A stretch of 64,000 bases of DNA from Gordonia hongkongensis (lineage in GTDB: Bacteria; Actinomycetota; Actinomycetes; Mycobacteriales; Mycobacteriaceae): NCBI RefSeq assembly GCF_023078355.1, contig NZ_CP095552.1, forward strand, positions 868,001-932,000, read 5' to 3'. This document shows positions 33,539 through 42,037 of this stretch, piece by piece. Position numbers and translations under genes: made by a program. The notes beneath the pieces are model-generated. The model made no database searches. It was not told where the DNA came from and worked only from the letters and a program-made list of their open reading frames with translations. Each line of letters opens with the position of its first letter. Within the stretch, counting starts at the first letter, position 1.

Positions 33539-34710
33539 TGGGATCACTGTCCGGTCAGGCGGTCATCGCCGGCATCGGCGCCACCGAGTTCTCCAAGGAT
33601 TCCGGACGCAGCGAACTGCGACTCGCCGCGGAGGCGGTGTCGGCGGCGATCGCGGACGCCGGTCTCACACCCGCCGACGTCGACGGTCTCGTCACGTTCA
33701 CGATGGACACCAACAGCGAGATCTCCGTCGCCCGGGCCGTGGGGATCGGGGACCTGACCTACTTCTCGCGCATTCACTACGGCGGTGGTGCGGCGTGTGC
33801 CACGGTGCAGCAGGCCGCGATGGCGGTGGCCACGGGTGTCGCCGACGTCGTGGTGGCCTACCGCGCGTTCAACGAACGGTCGGGACTGCGCTTTGGGCAG
33901 GTGAATTCGGCGGTGGCGAACCAGGAGAACTCGTCCGGCACCGAGAACGCCTTCACCTACCCGCACGGGTTGTCGACACCGGCCGCGTTCGTCGCGATGA
34001 TCGCGCAGCGCTACATGCACGACTTCGGCGCCACCAGTGAGGATTTCGGTCGGATCGCCGTCGTCGACCGCAAACACGCGGCGGTGAACCCGGACGCGTT
34101 CTTCTACGACAAGCCGATCACCCTGGAAGACCACCAGAACTCGCGGTACATCGCCGAGCCGTTGCACCTCCTCGACTGCTGCCAGGAATCCGACGGCGGT
34201 GTCGCGCTGGTGATCGTGTCCCCGGAACGCGCGAAAGACCTGCCGCACAAGCCCGCCGTGATCGCGGCCGCCGCGGCCGGCAGTGCTGCCGACCAGTACA
34301 TCATGACCAGCTATTACCGGGACGAGCTCGCCGGTCTGCCGGAGATGGGGCTCGTCGGCCGGCAGCTGTGGTCGCAGTCGGGTCTGAACCCCGACGACAT
34401 GGACATGGCGATCCTCTACGACCACTTCACCCCGTACACACTCCTGCAGCTCGAGGAGCTGGGATTCTGCGGTCGGGGCGAGGCCAAGGACTTCGTCCGG
34501 GAACCGGGTGCCCTCGAGGTGGGTGGCCGGTTGCCGCTGAACACGCACGGCGGCCAGCTGGGCGAGGCCTACATCCACGGCATGAACGGGATCGCCGAAG
34601 GGGTCCGGCAGATCCGCGGGACCTCGGTCAACCAGGTCGAGGCGGCCGAGAAGGTCGTCGTGACCGCCGGAACCGGCGTTCCCACAAGCGGATTGGTGCT
34701 GACCGCATGA
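33538..34710 (+). CDS. ltp2: Steroid side-chain aldolase Ltp2 (thiolase-like lipid-transfer protein)
   Basis: 390 residues of the SCP-x/thiolase superfamily (acetyl-CoA acetyltransferase type), typical length for Ltp2. N-terminal part AVIAGIGATEFSKDSGRSE; YGGGAACATVQQAAMAVATG near 80 carries the site equivalent to the thiolase Cys region. LPLNTHGGQLGEAYIHGMNG near 325 gives the conserved His. In the retro-aldol step Ltp2 bound to ChsH2 DUF35 splits the 17-hydroxy C3-CoA side chain into propionyl-CoA and the 17-ketosteroid. Followed by a 22-codon bridging frame and then fadD19. Confidence 0.92.
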   Translation: MGSLSGQAVIAGIGATEFSKDSGRSELRLAAEAVSAAIADAGLTPADVDGLVTFTMDTNSEISVARAVGIGDLTYFSRIHYGGGAACATVQQAAMAVATGVADVVVAYRAFNERSGLRFGQVNSAVANQENSSGTENAFTYPHGLSTPAAFVAMIAQRYMHDFGATSEDFGRIAVVDRKHAAVNPDAFFYDKPITLEDHQNSRYIAEPLHLLDCCQESDGGVALVIVSPERAKDLPHKPAVIAAAAAGSAADQYIMTSYYRDELAGLPEMGLVGRQLWSQSGLNPDDMDMAILYDHFTPYTLLQLEELGFCGRGEAKDFVREPGALEVGGRLPLNTHGGQLGEAYIHGMNGIAEGVRQIRGTSVNQVEAAEKVVVTAGTGVPTSGLVLTA

Positions 34711-34775
34711 CAGCTGCCGATCCGACGCACTTGCACTCGAATTCACTCCGTATGACCAAGGAGCGCGCACGATGA
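34707..34775 (+). CDS. 22-residue bridging open frame between ltp2 and fadD19
   Basis: The ATG at 34707 overlaps the ltp2 stop (ATGA); the stop at 34773-34775 overlaps the fadD19 ATG at 34772 (ATGA). The peptide is MTAADPTHLHSNSLRMTKER plus two residues, with no recognisable domain. The frame fills the only gap in an otherwise fully overlapping operon, so ribosomes could pass from ltp2 to fadD19 by re-initiation. fadD19 also has its own AAGGAG site. Whether the peptide itself matters is unknown; it may be chance. Confidence 0.4.
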   Translation: MTAADPTHLHSNSLRMTKERAR

Positions 34776-36406
34776 AGTTCAACCTCGCCGATGTCTTCGA
34801 GACCGTCGCCGACTCGGTGCCCGAGCGGATCGCGCTCAGCTACCAGGGTCGCCAGATCAGCTATGCCGAACTCGACACCCTCTCCAATCAGGTGGCGCAT
34901 CTGTTCGCCGGCGCGGGGATCGGTGCGTTCGACAACGTCGCGCTGTTCCTGAAGAACAGCATCGAACACGTGACGAGCCTCCTCGGCCTCCTCAAGGTGC
35001 GCGCTGTTCCGGTCAACGTGAACTACCGCTACACCAACGCCGAACTGCAGTACATCTTCGACAACTCGGACTCCCGCGCGATCATCGTCGAACTGCCGGA
35101 GCACCAGCGCAGCGTGGCGGCGCTTCTCGCCGAGACGCCCACCGTGCGAACGGTCTTCGTCATCGGGGAGATCGTCGAGGAGCTGCGGGCGGCGGCCGCC
35201 GATCTGCCCGGCGGGCGCGTCGTCGACATCGTGTCGTTCGCCGACGCAGAGTCCAAGCCGGACGGTCGGGACTTCGAGCCGCGCACCGGCGAAGAGCTCT
35301 ACCTGCTCTACACCGGCGGTACCACCGGGTACCCGAAGGGTGTCATGTGGCAGCACGACGACTTCTTCCGCAAGCCGCTGTCGGGGGGCAACCCGTACGG
35401 CGAGGCCCGCAAGGATCTCGCGGAGATCGGCACGGCGGTCAAGGATTTCCCGCCCATCGCGTTCCTGCTCGCGGCTCCGCTCATGCACGGCGCGGCGTCG
35501 TACTCGTTGTTCACGTTCTTCACCCTCGGTGGCCGGCTGGTCATCCAGCGCGACTTCGACCCCGAGGCGATCGTGACCGAGATCGAGAAGGAGAAGGTCA
35601 ACATCGTCCTCATCGTCGGCGACGCCATGGGCATGCCGCTCGTCGAGGAGCTCGAGAAGCGGAAGGACTCCGTCGATCTGTCGTCGATGTTCTCGATCAC
35701 CTCCGGCGGCGCGATCTGGTCTCAGCACGTGCGGGACCGGATGCTCGCGGTGAAACCGGATCTGGTGCTGCGCGACAACTTCGGCGCCTCGGAGTCGGGC
35801 AACGACGGCGAGATCATGATGGACGAGAACGGGAATCTGAAGGTCCCGCCGACGGACCGGATGATGGTCGTCGACGAACGGCACAACAAGATCGAGCCCG
35901 GCTCGGGCGAGGTCGGTTACATCGCGCGCATCGGCAACGTCCCGCTCGGCTACTACAAGGACGAGGAGAAGACGGCGAAGACCTTTCCGACGCTGGCCGA
36001 CGGCACCCGGATCTCGATCCTGGGCGACATGGGCACCGTGGAGGCCGACGGTTCGATCGTGTTCCTCGGACGTGGTTCGCAGTGCATCAACACCGGCGGC
36101 GAGAAGGTCTACGCCGAGGAGGTCGAGGCGGTGCTGCACGCGCATCCGGCGATCGCCGACGCACTCGTCGTCCCGGTTCCCGACGAGAAGTACGGCCAGC
36201 GGGTCGCGGCGGTGGTCAACGTCGCCGACGGGGTCGACGAGCCCTCGTTGGAGGAGATCCAGGACCACTGCCGGGAGACCCTCGCCCGCTACAAGGTGCC
36301 CCGCACGGTCGTCTTCGTCGACGAGGTCAAGCGGACCCCGGCCGGCAAGGCCGACTACCGCTGGGCCAAGGCCGCGGCCGCAGCGAACGAGGCCGCCCCG
36401 GTCTGA
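34772..36406 (+). CDS. fadD19: Steroid side-chain acyl-CoA synthetase FadD19
   Basis: 544 residues, ANL adenylate-forming ligase. ATP-binding P-loop YTGGTTGYPKG at residues 180-190. The aromatic/ASE region is NFGASESGND near 335, GDMGTVEADGSIVFLGRGS near 415 gives the ribose and hinge motifs, and TPAGKADYRW at the C-terminus carries the catalytic Lys. Length and motif wording match FadD19, which activates C26/C24 steroid carboxylates to CoA thioesters, the entry to side-chain beta-oxidation. Last gene of the KstR-controlled operon beginning at fadE28; ends directly against the convergent LysE gene. Confidence 0.9.
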   Translation: MKFNLADVFETVADSVPERIALSYQGRQISYAELDTLSNQVAHLFAGAGIGAFDNVALFLKNSIEHVTSLLGLLKVRAVPVNVNYRYTNAELQYIFDNSDSRAIIVELPEHQRSVAALLAETPTVRTVFVIGEIVEELRAAAADLPGGRVVDIVSFADAESKPDGRDFEPRTGEELYLLYTGGTTGYPKGVMWQHDDFFRKPLSGGNPYGEARKDLAEIGTAVKDFPPIAFLLAAPLMHGAASYSLFTFFTLGGRLVIQRDFDPEAIVTEIEKEKVNIVLIVGDAMGMPLVEELEKRKDSVDLSSMFSITSGGAIWSQHVRDRMLAVKPDLVLRDNFGASESGNDGEIMMDENGNLKVPPTDRMMVVDERHNKIEPGSGEVGYIARIGNVPLGYYKDEEKTAKTFPTLADGTRISILGDMGTVEADGSIVFLGRGSQCINTGGEKVYAEEVEAVLHAHPAIADALVVPVPDEKYGQRVAAVVNVADGVDEPSLEEIQDHCRETLARYKVPRTVVFVDEVKRTPAGKADYRWAKAAAAANEAAPV

Positions 36407-37060
36407 TCAGCCCTCGAGTGCCAGACGCACTCCGAGTCCGATCAACGCGACTCCGCCGATCGCTTCGACGCGACGGCGGATTCGTGCGCTCTGCAGCCAT
36501 CCGGCGATCCGGCCCGCGGCGCCCACCAGCACGGTGAAGTACGCGGCGGTCAGCGCGATGTAGATGGCCCCCAACCCTAGGGTCGTCCATCCCGTCGAGT
36601 AGCCGTCCGGCACGAAGCCGGGCAAGAGACTGATGAACAGGATGCCGATCTTCGGGTTGAGGATGTTGGTGAGCAGGCCGGCGGTGAAACCGGAGAACAG
36701 CACTCCCGCCTTCCGGCCCGCGGGCGGCTCGACCGCGTCCTGCGATGCCGCGAGATCAGGTGCGGCGCGCAGCAGCGCGCGGACCGAGCTGATACCCATA
36801 CATACGAGGTAGCCGGCCCCGACGATCTTGAGGATCTCGTAACCGGTCTCGCTGGCCTGCAGCAATGCCGACAGGCCCAGGACCGCGGCGGTGACCCAGA
36901 CCATCAGTCCGCACACGATGCCGGCGGCGGTCCGGAAGGCTTCGCCGCGTCCACCACGGACCACTCCGCGCAGGACCACCAGGGTGTCCGGACCCGGCAG
37001 CAGCACGATCAGCGTCGCGGTGACGATGAAGGACAAGAGCGCGGCGAGCATGAAGGTCAT
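36407..37060 (-). CDS. LysE/RhtB-family exporter
   Basis: 217 residues with six hydrophobic segments. The N-terminal signature FIVTATLIVLLPGPDTLVVLRGVVRGGRGEAF (about 8-38) contains the conserved PGP-D-T motif of the LysE/RhtB amino-acid efflux family. NILNPKIGILFISLLPGF near 140 is the second conserved block. Exports amino acids or related solutes. The ATG at 37060 is at the family-standard position; the longer upstream frame is non-coding. Convergent with fadD19 with no gap. Not part of the steroid pathway by family. Confidence 0.87.
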   Translation of the reverse strand: MTFMLAALLSFIVTATLIVLLPGPDTLVVLRGVVRGGRGEAFRTAAGIVCGLMVWVTAAVLGLSALLQASETGYEILKIVGAGYLVCMGISSVRALLRAAPDLAASQDAVEPPAGRKAGVLFSGFTAGLLTNILNPKIGILFISLLPGFVPDGYSTGWTTLGLGAIYIALTAAYFTVLVGAAGRIAGWLQSARIRRRVEAIGGVALIGLGVRLALEG

Positions 37061-37170
37061 GGTAGGAACCGGGGCGCGGGCGAGCGCGCCGGGGCCGGTG
37101 GCCCCCACTGCTGGCCGAGCAGCGTCGACCGAGCGCAGCGAGGCCGCCGCGTCCGTCGAGGTCACCTGGG

Positions 37171-38475
37171 TCAAGCCACGGACGTCAGCCGCACCACCGC
37201 CCACAGTGCGACCACCGCGACGACGAGCGTGGCGGGAACGGTGAGTGCGCCGAGGCGTAGGTACTCGCGGGAGGTCGGGGCGCCCCTGCCCCCGCCGGAG
37301 CCGTCGCGGTGCATGATGTCGCGCCACAGCAGATTGGCCAGCGACCCGAAGTAGGCGAGGTTGGGTCCGAGGTTGACGCCGAGGAGCATCGCCAGGACCA
37401 GGCCGGGTTCGTGGGCGACGAGCGGGATGAGCAGCAGGGTGGCGGGCAGGTTGTTCACCAGGTTGGCGAGGACCGCGGCCAGCGCGGCGACCGCGAGCAG
37501 CGCGACGAGTGATGAGTCATCCGGGATGAGGTTGCCGATCCAGTCGCCGATCGGGCCGGTTCGCACCGGGAGGATGACGACACCGAGCACGGCGACGAAT
37601 CCGAGGAACGGGATGTTCAGGGCCTGCACCGTCTCCCGCACAGTGGGCAGCGGTGCGTCGAGCAACCGCGGCACCGTGAAGGCGACCGCGCCCACGCCGG
37701 CCACCGCGGCCAACGGGACGCCCAGCGGTTCGGTCACGACGAAGGCGAGCAGCAGCAAGCCGAGCATCACCAGCATGAGGGTGGGGCGGGGCGGAGCATC
37801 CACCGGAGCCGGATCGCCGGCGATCGAATCGGCTGCCGGGGCAGCGCGCGCGAGCGAGTCGGCGAAGTACATCCGGAAGATGAGGTATTCGACGACGATC
37901 GAGGCGATCCAGGGCGCCAGCATGACGCCGGTGAAGCCGAGGAAGGTCAGCCCGGTCGCGGAGAACGCCAGGAGGTTGGTCAGGTTCGACACCGGCATGA
38001 GGGTCGACGCGGTGTTGGCCAGGTGTGCGTTCGCGAACGCGACCGGGGTCACCGGCGCCCCGATCCGCCGTGCGGTGGCGACGGCGACCGGCGTCAGCAG
38101 GACGATCGTGGTGTCGAGACTGAGGACCGCGGTCGTCGTCGCCGCGGCCAGGAAGACGATGCGCAACAACCGATGTGGCGAGGCCCGACTCCACCGGGCC
38201 AGGAGGGCGCCGATCCAGGTGAAGACCCCGGCGCGGGCGCAGGCATCGGCGACCACCAGCATCGCGGCCAGGAAGCCGATGGTCGGCGCCATCGTGGCGA
38301 TCTCGTCGGCGGCCTGCTCGACGTCGGCCAGGCCGAGCGCGAGGAGCAGCGCGGCGACCGGTGCGGCCACCACAACGGCCGGAACACGCTGGGCGACAAC
38401 GGTCGCGACGATCACCACGAGCAGGGCGGCGACTCCGACCAGGGTGCCGGCGATGCTGTCCGCGGTGAGTACCAC
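37171..38475 (-). CDS. ArsB/SLC13-type permease
   Basis: 434 residues with about 11-12 hydrophobic segments in the ion-transporter (ArsB/NhaD/CitM) superfamily. Recognisable blocks: ATMAPTIGFLAAMLVVADACARAGVFTWIG near 60, LSLDTTIVLLTPVAVATARR near 118, FANAHLANTASTLMPVSNLTNLLAF near 146, and the C-terminal NLVNNLPATLLLIPL, then NLGPNLAYFGSLANLLWRD. The paired NTAS/NNLP helix breaks are typical. Such proteins expel arsenite or exchange Na+/H+ or anions; no ars regulator is adjacent, so the substrate is open. GTG start at 38475. Confidence 0.82.
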   Translation of the reverse strand: MVLTADSIAGTLVGVAALLVVIVATVVAQRVPAVVVAAPVAALLLALGLADVEQAADEIATMAPTIGFLAAMLVVADACARAGVFTWIGALLARWSRASPHRLLRIVFLAAATTTAVLSLDTTIVLLTPVAVATARRIGAPVTPVAFANAHLANTASTLMPVSNLTNLLAFSATGLTFLGFTGVMLAPWIASIVVEYLIFRMYFADSLARAAPAADSIAGDPAPVDAPPRPTLMLVMLGLLLLAFVVTEPLGVPLAAVAGVGAVAFTVPRLLDAPLPTVRETVQALNIPFLGFVAVLGVVILPVRTGPIGDWIGNLIPDDSSLVALLAVAALAAVLANLVNNLPATLLLIPLVAHEPGLVLAMLLGVNLGPNLAYFGSLANLLWRDIMHRDGSGGGRGAPTSREYLRLGALTVPATLVVAVVALWAVVRLTSVA

Positions 38476-38488
38476 CGGGACAGGCTAC

Positions 38489-40210
38489 TCAGTCGCGGGC
38501 GTAGGTGTCGTCGCGGTCCTGGTCGGGGTCGGACTCGATGGTCGGCGGCACCTCGACGACGCGTCGCGGCGTGAGCCACAGCAGCGCGACCGAACTGACG
38601 AGCATGATCCCGCCCAGGACGAGGCAGGCGTACTCGAACGGCACGTAGAACGCCTCTTGACTGCCGTCGGCGATCTTCTCCGCGAGCGATGCGGCCTGAC
38701 CGGACAACCGGTCCACGACGACCGTCGCCTCGGCGAGGGATCGCTCGATCAGCGTCCCGGCCTGGTCGGCCTGGGCGACCATGGCCTGGCCGCCGGCGGT
38801 GTCGCCGGCAGCGATGCGCTGCTCACCGGCGGCGGTCAGTTGATCGCGGGCCAGTTGTGCGGTCTCGCCGATGCGCGACTGGTATCCCGCGGCGACGATG
38901 CTGCCCGCGATCGCGATACCGATCGCCGCGCCGATCTCCCGGGCGGTGTCGTTCACGGCCGAGCCGACGCCCTGGTTGTCGAGCGGGGTGTTGGACATGA
39001 TGGCCGTCGTGGCGGGCGCCGACGCCAGACCGATCCCGACCGCTATCAATGCGACCACGCCGGCGAGCGTCCAATACGTCTCGTACCGGAACGATCCGAG
39101 GAGGATCAGCCCGACGCCGGACAGCAGGGCGCCGGCGGCGATGACGAACTTGAGCGAATCCAGTCGTACGGCAAGCCAGTTCGCGATGAGCGTGGTGAGG
39201 CCGACGCCGGCCACGAACGGCATCAGCGCGACCGCCGACTGCAGCGGGGTGTAATCGAAGACCAGCTGCAGCAACTGCAGCAGCAGGTAGAACATGCCGA
39301 ACGAGGCGAGGAACTGGACCGCGACCGACAGCGCCCCGGACCCGAAGGCGCGGTTGCCGAGCAACCGGACGTCGAACAGCGGCGACGTCGAACGCAGTTC
39401 CACGGCGACGAACCCGCCCGCGAGCAGGACGCCGCCCACGATGCAGATCAGGACAACGGGATCCGCCCAGCCCCGATGAGGTGCCTCGAGCAGACCGAGG
39501 ACGACGCCGGTGATGGCCAGGACCGAACAGACGGTCCCCGGGATGTCGAAGCGACCGGGGTCGCTGTCCTTGGAGGTGCCGATCGTCAGGCACAGCGCGG
39601 CCGCGACGGCTGACGCCGCGGCGAAGGTGATGAAGATCGAGTGCCAGGAGAAGAACTCAAGGAGAAGCCCGGTGACCAGGAAGCCGGCGATGGCGCCGCC
39701 GCCGGCGATCGCCGACCAGATGCTGATCCCGACCGCGCGTTGACCTTCCGGCATCCCGGACGTGATGAGGGACAACGTGGTGGGCATGATCAGCGCCGCC
39801 GCGGCACCGGCGAAGCACCGGGCCAGGATCAGCTGGGTCGGGCCGTCCACCCAGATCGCCACCAGTGAGGCGAGGCCGAAGAGGAGAAGGCCGGCGATCA
39901 GTACCTCGCGGCGCCCCAGCCGATCGCCGATCGCGCCCGCCGGGAGCAGGAGCGCCGCGAGCGCCAGGGTGTAACCGTCGACGATCCAGGTCATCTGACC
40001 GGCGTCGGCGCCGGTGTCGATCGCGATGTCGGGCAGGGCAGTGTTGAGGGCGGCCATGGCGGCCACGACCATGCTGACCGACAGGCAGGCGACGAGGACA
40101 AGCCAGGCGGACCGGGCGTCGAGGCGGATGGCGGACGGTAATCTCATTCGGCGTCCTGCGCTTTCGGGGTCGGCATGCGGAACCGGTTCGGTCGGCACGT
40201 TCGCCGCCAC
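38489..40210 (-). CDS. DHA2-family (14-helix) MFS drug transporter
   Basis: 573 residues from a GTG at 40210 (an alternative ATG lies near 40147). Fourteen hydrophobic segments. Helix 1 has SAWLVLVACLSVSMVVAAMAALNTALPDIA. Motif A is GAIGDRLGRREVL near 90. Between helices 13 and 14 an extracytoplasmic loop of about 75 residues (SRIGETAQLARDQLTAAGEQ and onward) is helical and polar. QacA/EmrB-like proton-driven exporters have this layout. Substrate unknown. It ends 13 bases after the permease gene start, so the two may be co-transcribed (MFS first). Confidence 0.85.
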   Translation of the reverse strand: MAANVPTEPVPHADPESAGRRMRLPSAIRLDARSAWLVLVACLSVSMVVAAMAALNTALPDIAIDTGADAGQMTWIVDGYTLALAALLLPAGAIGDRLGRREVLIAGLLLFGLASLVAIWVDGPTQLILARCFAGAAAALIMPTTLSLITSGMPEGQRAVGISIWSAIAGGGAIAGFLVTGLLLEFFSWHSIFITFAAASAVAAALCLTIGTSKDSDPGRFDIPGTVCSVLAITGVVLGLLEAPHRGWADPVVLICIVGGVLLAGGFVAVELRSTSPLFDVRLLGNRAFGSGALSVAVQFLASFGMFYLLLQLLQLVFDYTPLQSAVALMPFVAGVGLTTLIANWLAVRLDSLKFVIAAGALLSGVGLILLGSFRYETYWTLAGVVALIAVGIGLASAPATTAIMSNTPLDNQGVGSAVNDTAREIGAAIGIAIAGSIVAAGYQSRIGETAQLARDQLTAAGEQRIAAGDTAGGQAMVAQADQAGTLIERSLAEATVVVDRLSGQAASLAEKIADGSQEAFYVPFEYACLVLGGIMLVSSVALLWLTPRRVVEVPPTIESDPDQDRDDTYARD

Positions 40211-40366
40211 CGCGGTGTTGCGGTTTCGTTATCGCGACACGCTATGTGGGCGCCGACGCTACTCGAGTAACTTGTGACACATTTATCACTGCAGTATCGA
40301 TACCGGGCGAACGCGAGACCGCGCCGGTCCCCGTTGGCCCCGGACAACCGAAAGTGGTGACAGGTC

Positions 40367-40564
40367 ATGGCCTCACCCCGAATCGCACGAACCCCCGCCG
40401 CTGCTACTCCCGCTGCCGCGACCGCGGCCGCATCGCCCGACGTCGCCCCGAACGGGACCGAGATCTCGCCCGCCCGCGTCCATGTGTGGCGTGTGCTGTC
40501 GATGCTCGCCGCACTCATCGGCGTCGTCGTGGCACTCGTGGCCATCGCGTCGTCAGCGGTCTGA
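40367..40564 (+). CDS. Small single-helix membrane protein
   Basis: 65 residues. An Ala/Pro/Thr-rich N-terminal 35 residues is followed by a single helix (VWRVLSMLAALIGVVVALVAIASSAV) to the C-terminus. GGTGACAGGTC precedes the ATG, a modest ribosome site. Coding bias (third-position GC) looks real, and the product resembles small tail-anchored actinobacterial proteins. Divergent from the DHA2 transporter gene. Function unknown. Confidence 0.55.
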   Translation: MASPRIARTPAAATPAAATAAASPDVAPNGTEISPARVHVWRVLSMLAALIGVVVALVAIASSAV

Positions 40565-40616
40565 CCCGACCCTCTGGGGAGGTCGGTGCGACCGCCGACG
40601 ACGCGCGCGCCGACTC

Positions 40617-41048
40617 CTAGGCGGCGTGCCGCTCGATGGCGGCACCCAGACGCGGCAGTGCCGCGATCACGTACTTCTTCCCCTTGCCGCGCAGCGAGTT
40701 GTACGCCTTCGCGAGTGCGGGCTTGGCGGTCTCGGCCTGCTGGTCGGTCACCGACAGCAGGGCCTCGGCCGCGGCATCTCCGTTGGCCGAGAGGTGGTCG
40801 CCGAAGGCGACACCGGCAGGCTTGGAATCCCAGAAGGGCGCCAGCGCCTTCAGGAAGTCCTCGGCCATCTGATCGGTGGCGCTGCGCACGACACCGGGCT
40901 TCACCTTCTGCACCGCGGAGTAGGCGGTCTTCACAGCAGCGCCGCTCAGACCCGACTGGTCGGCCACCTCGGCGTCGATGACACCGACGAGGTCGGTCAC
41001 CAGTGCGCTGCGGTTGTCGGCGAGTAGGGGCGTCAGCGAATCGCTCAT
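40617..41048 (-). CDS. Conserved actinobacterial hypothetical protein (DUF6918-like)
   Basis: 143 residues, all-helical in appearance (MSDSLTPLLADNRSALVTDL, many Ala/Val/Lys). No signal, membrane segment or metal motif. A Lys/Arg-rich C-terminal helix (SLRGKGKKYVIAALPRLGAA) could bind nucleic acid or a membrane surface. It resembles a short family widespread in Mycobacteriales that I can name only tentatively. Start ATG at 41048 has GGAGAC upstream. Stands alone between the small membrane gene and the chsH3-kstD pair. Confidence 0.6.
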   Translation of the reverse strand: MSDSLTPLLADNRSALVTDLVGVIDAEVADQSGLSGAAVKTAYSAVQKVKPGVVRSATDQMAEDFLKALAPFWDSKPAGVAFGDHLSANGDAAAEALLSVTDQQAETAKPALAKAYNSLRGKGKKYVIAALPRLGAAIERHAA

Positions 41049-41169
41049 GGGCGTCTCCTCGGGGATATGCGACGGGAACCTGCGGGCCGCCTCGCGGCCC
41101 GACTGTGTAGCGTACTGGCCCCACGGGACAACGTCTCCGGGCTGCGCCCGGGCCGTCGCGGCGACGGGA

Positions 41170-42033
41170 CTACTGGCGACGTTCGCAGACCACATTGCCG
41201 AGGGCCTTCGCGCCGTCGCGTTCGACGACGGTCGCGGTGGCCAGCAACCGGGAGCCGTCCTCCCAGACCTCGACCGCGAGGGTCTCGCCCGGGAACACCA
41301 CGCCCGCGAACGACGCCGAGTAGTCGGCGACGGCGGTCACGTCGCCGCCGAGGACCTCGTCGACGATCACGCGGCAGACCGTGCCGTACGTGCACAGGCC
41401 GTGCAGGATCGGCCGGGGAAAGCCCGCGCGGGAAGCGAATCCGGGGTCGGAGTGCAGCGGGTTGCGGTCTCCGCACAAGCGGTAGAGCAATGCCTGCTGG
41501 GGGAGCGTCGCAACGGTGAGGCGATGATCCGGCGCGCGGTCGGGGTAGTCGACCTTGGCCGACGAACCGCGTTCGCCGCCGAAGCCGCCCTCGCCCTTCG
41601 CGAAGATCGACGAGCGGGACGTCCAGAGGGTCTGCCCGCCGTCGTCGGTGGTCACCGACTCCTGCACGATCACTGCGGCCGACCCCTTGTCCTGGATCTC
41701 GGCGATCCGGGTGCGGGTGGTCGCCTTGCCGGCGGCCGGCAGCGGCCGGTAGGCGGTCACCTGCTGGCTGCCGTGGACGACCTTGGCGAGGTCGATGTCG
41801 ATGCCGGGGAACGACACCTTCGGGGGTTCGGTGGTGTGGAACCCGGCGGCCACGGTGGCGAAGGTGGGCAGCACCTTCGGCGTCGCGTCGTGGATGTACT
41901 CGAGCCCGGTGGTGTCCATCGGGTCTGCTGCGGCACCCACCGCGAGGTTGTAGAGGGCGGCGTCGGAGGCCGACCATTCGAAACTCACCTCGGGCAGTTC
42001 GGCACCGAGGGCGACGGAGAGGTCGATGGGCAT
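41170..42033 (-). CDS. chsH3: Steroid enoyl-CoA hydratase ChsH3 (double hot-dog MaoC type)
   Basis: 287 residues made of an N-terminal non-catalytic hot-dog half and a C-terminal hydratase half. The catalytic motif is in the latter: YRLCGDRNPLHSDPGFASRAGFPRPILHGLCTYG near 200-233, with Asp and His in the hydratase 2 pattern. M. tuberculosis Rv3538 (ChsH3) hydrates the C8 side-chain enoyl-CoA and sits beside kstD, as here, where the kstD stop lies 5 bases before this start. Minus-strand operon kstD-chsH3 under two KstR boxes. Confidence 0.88.
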   Translation of the reverse strand: MPIDLSVALGAELPEVSFEWSASDAALYNLAVGAAADPMDTTGLEYIHDATPKVLPTFATVAAGFHTTEPPKVSFPGIDIDLAKVVHGSQQVTAYRPLPAAGKATTRTRIAEIQDKGSAAVIVQESVTTDDGGQTLWTSRSSIFAKGEGGFGGERGSSAKVDYPDRAPDHRLTVATLPQQALLYRLCGDRNPLHSDPGFASRAGFPRPILHGLCTYGTVCRVIVDEVLGGDVTAVADYSASFAGVVFPGETLAVEVWEDGSRLLATATVVERDGAKALGNVVCERRQ

Positions 42034-42037
42034 CGGG

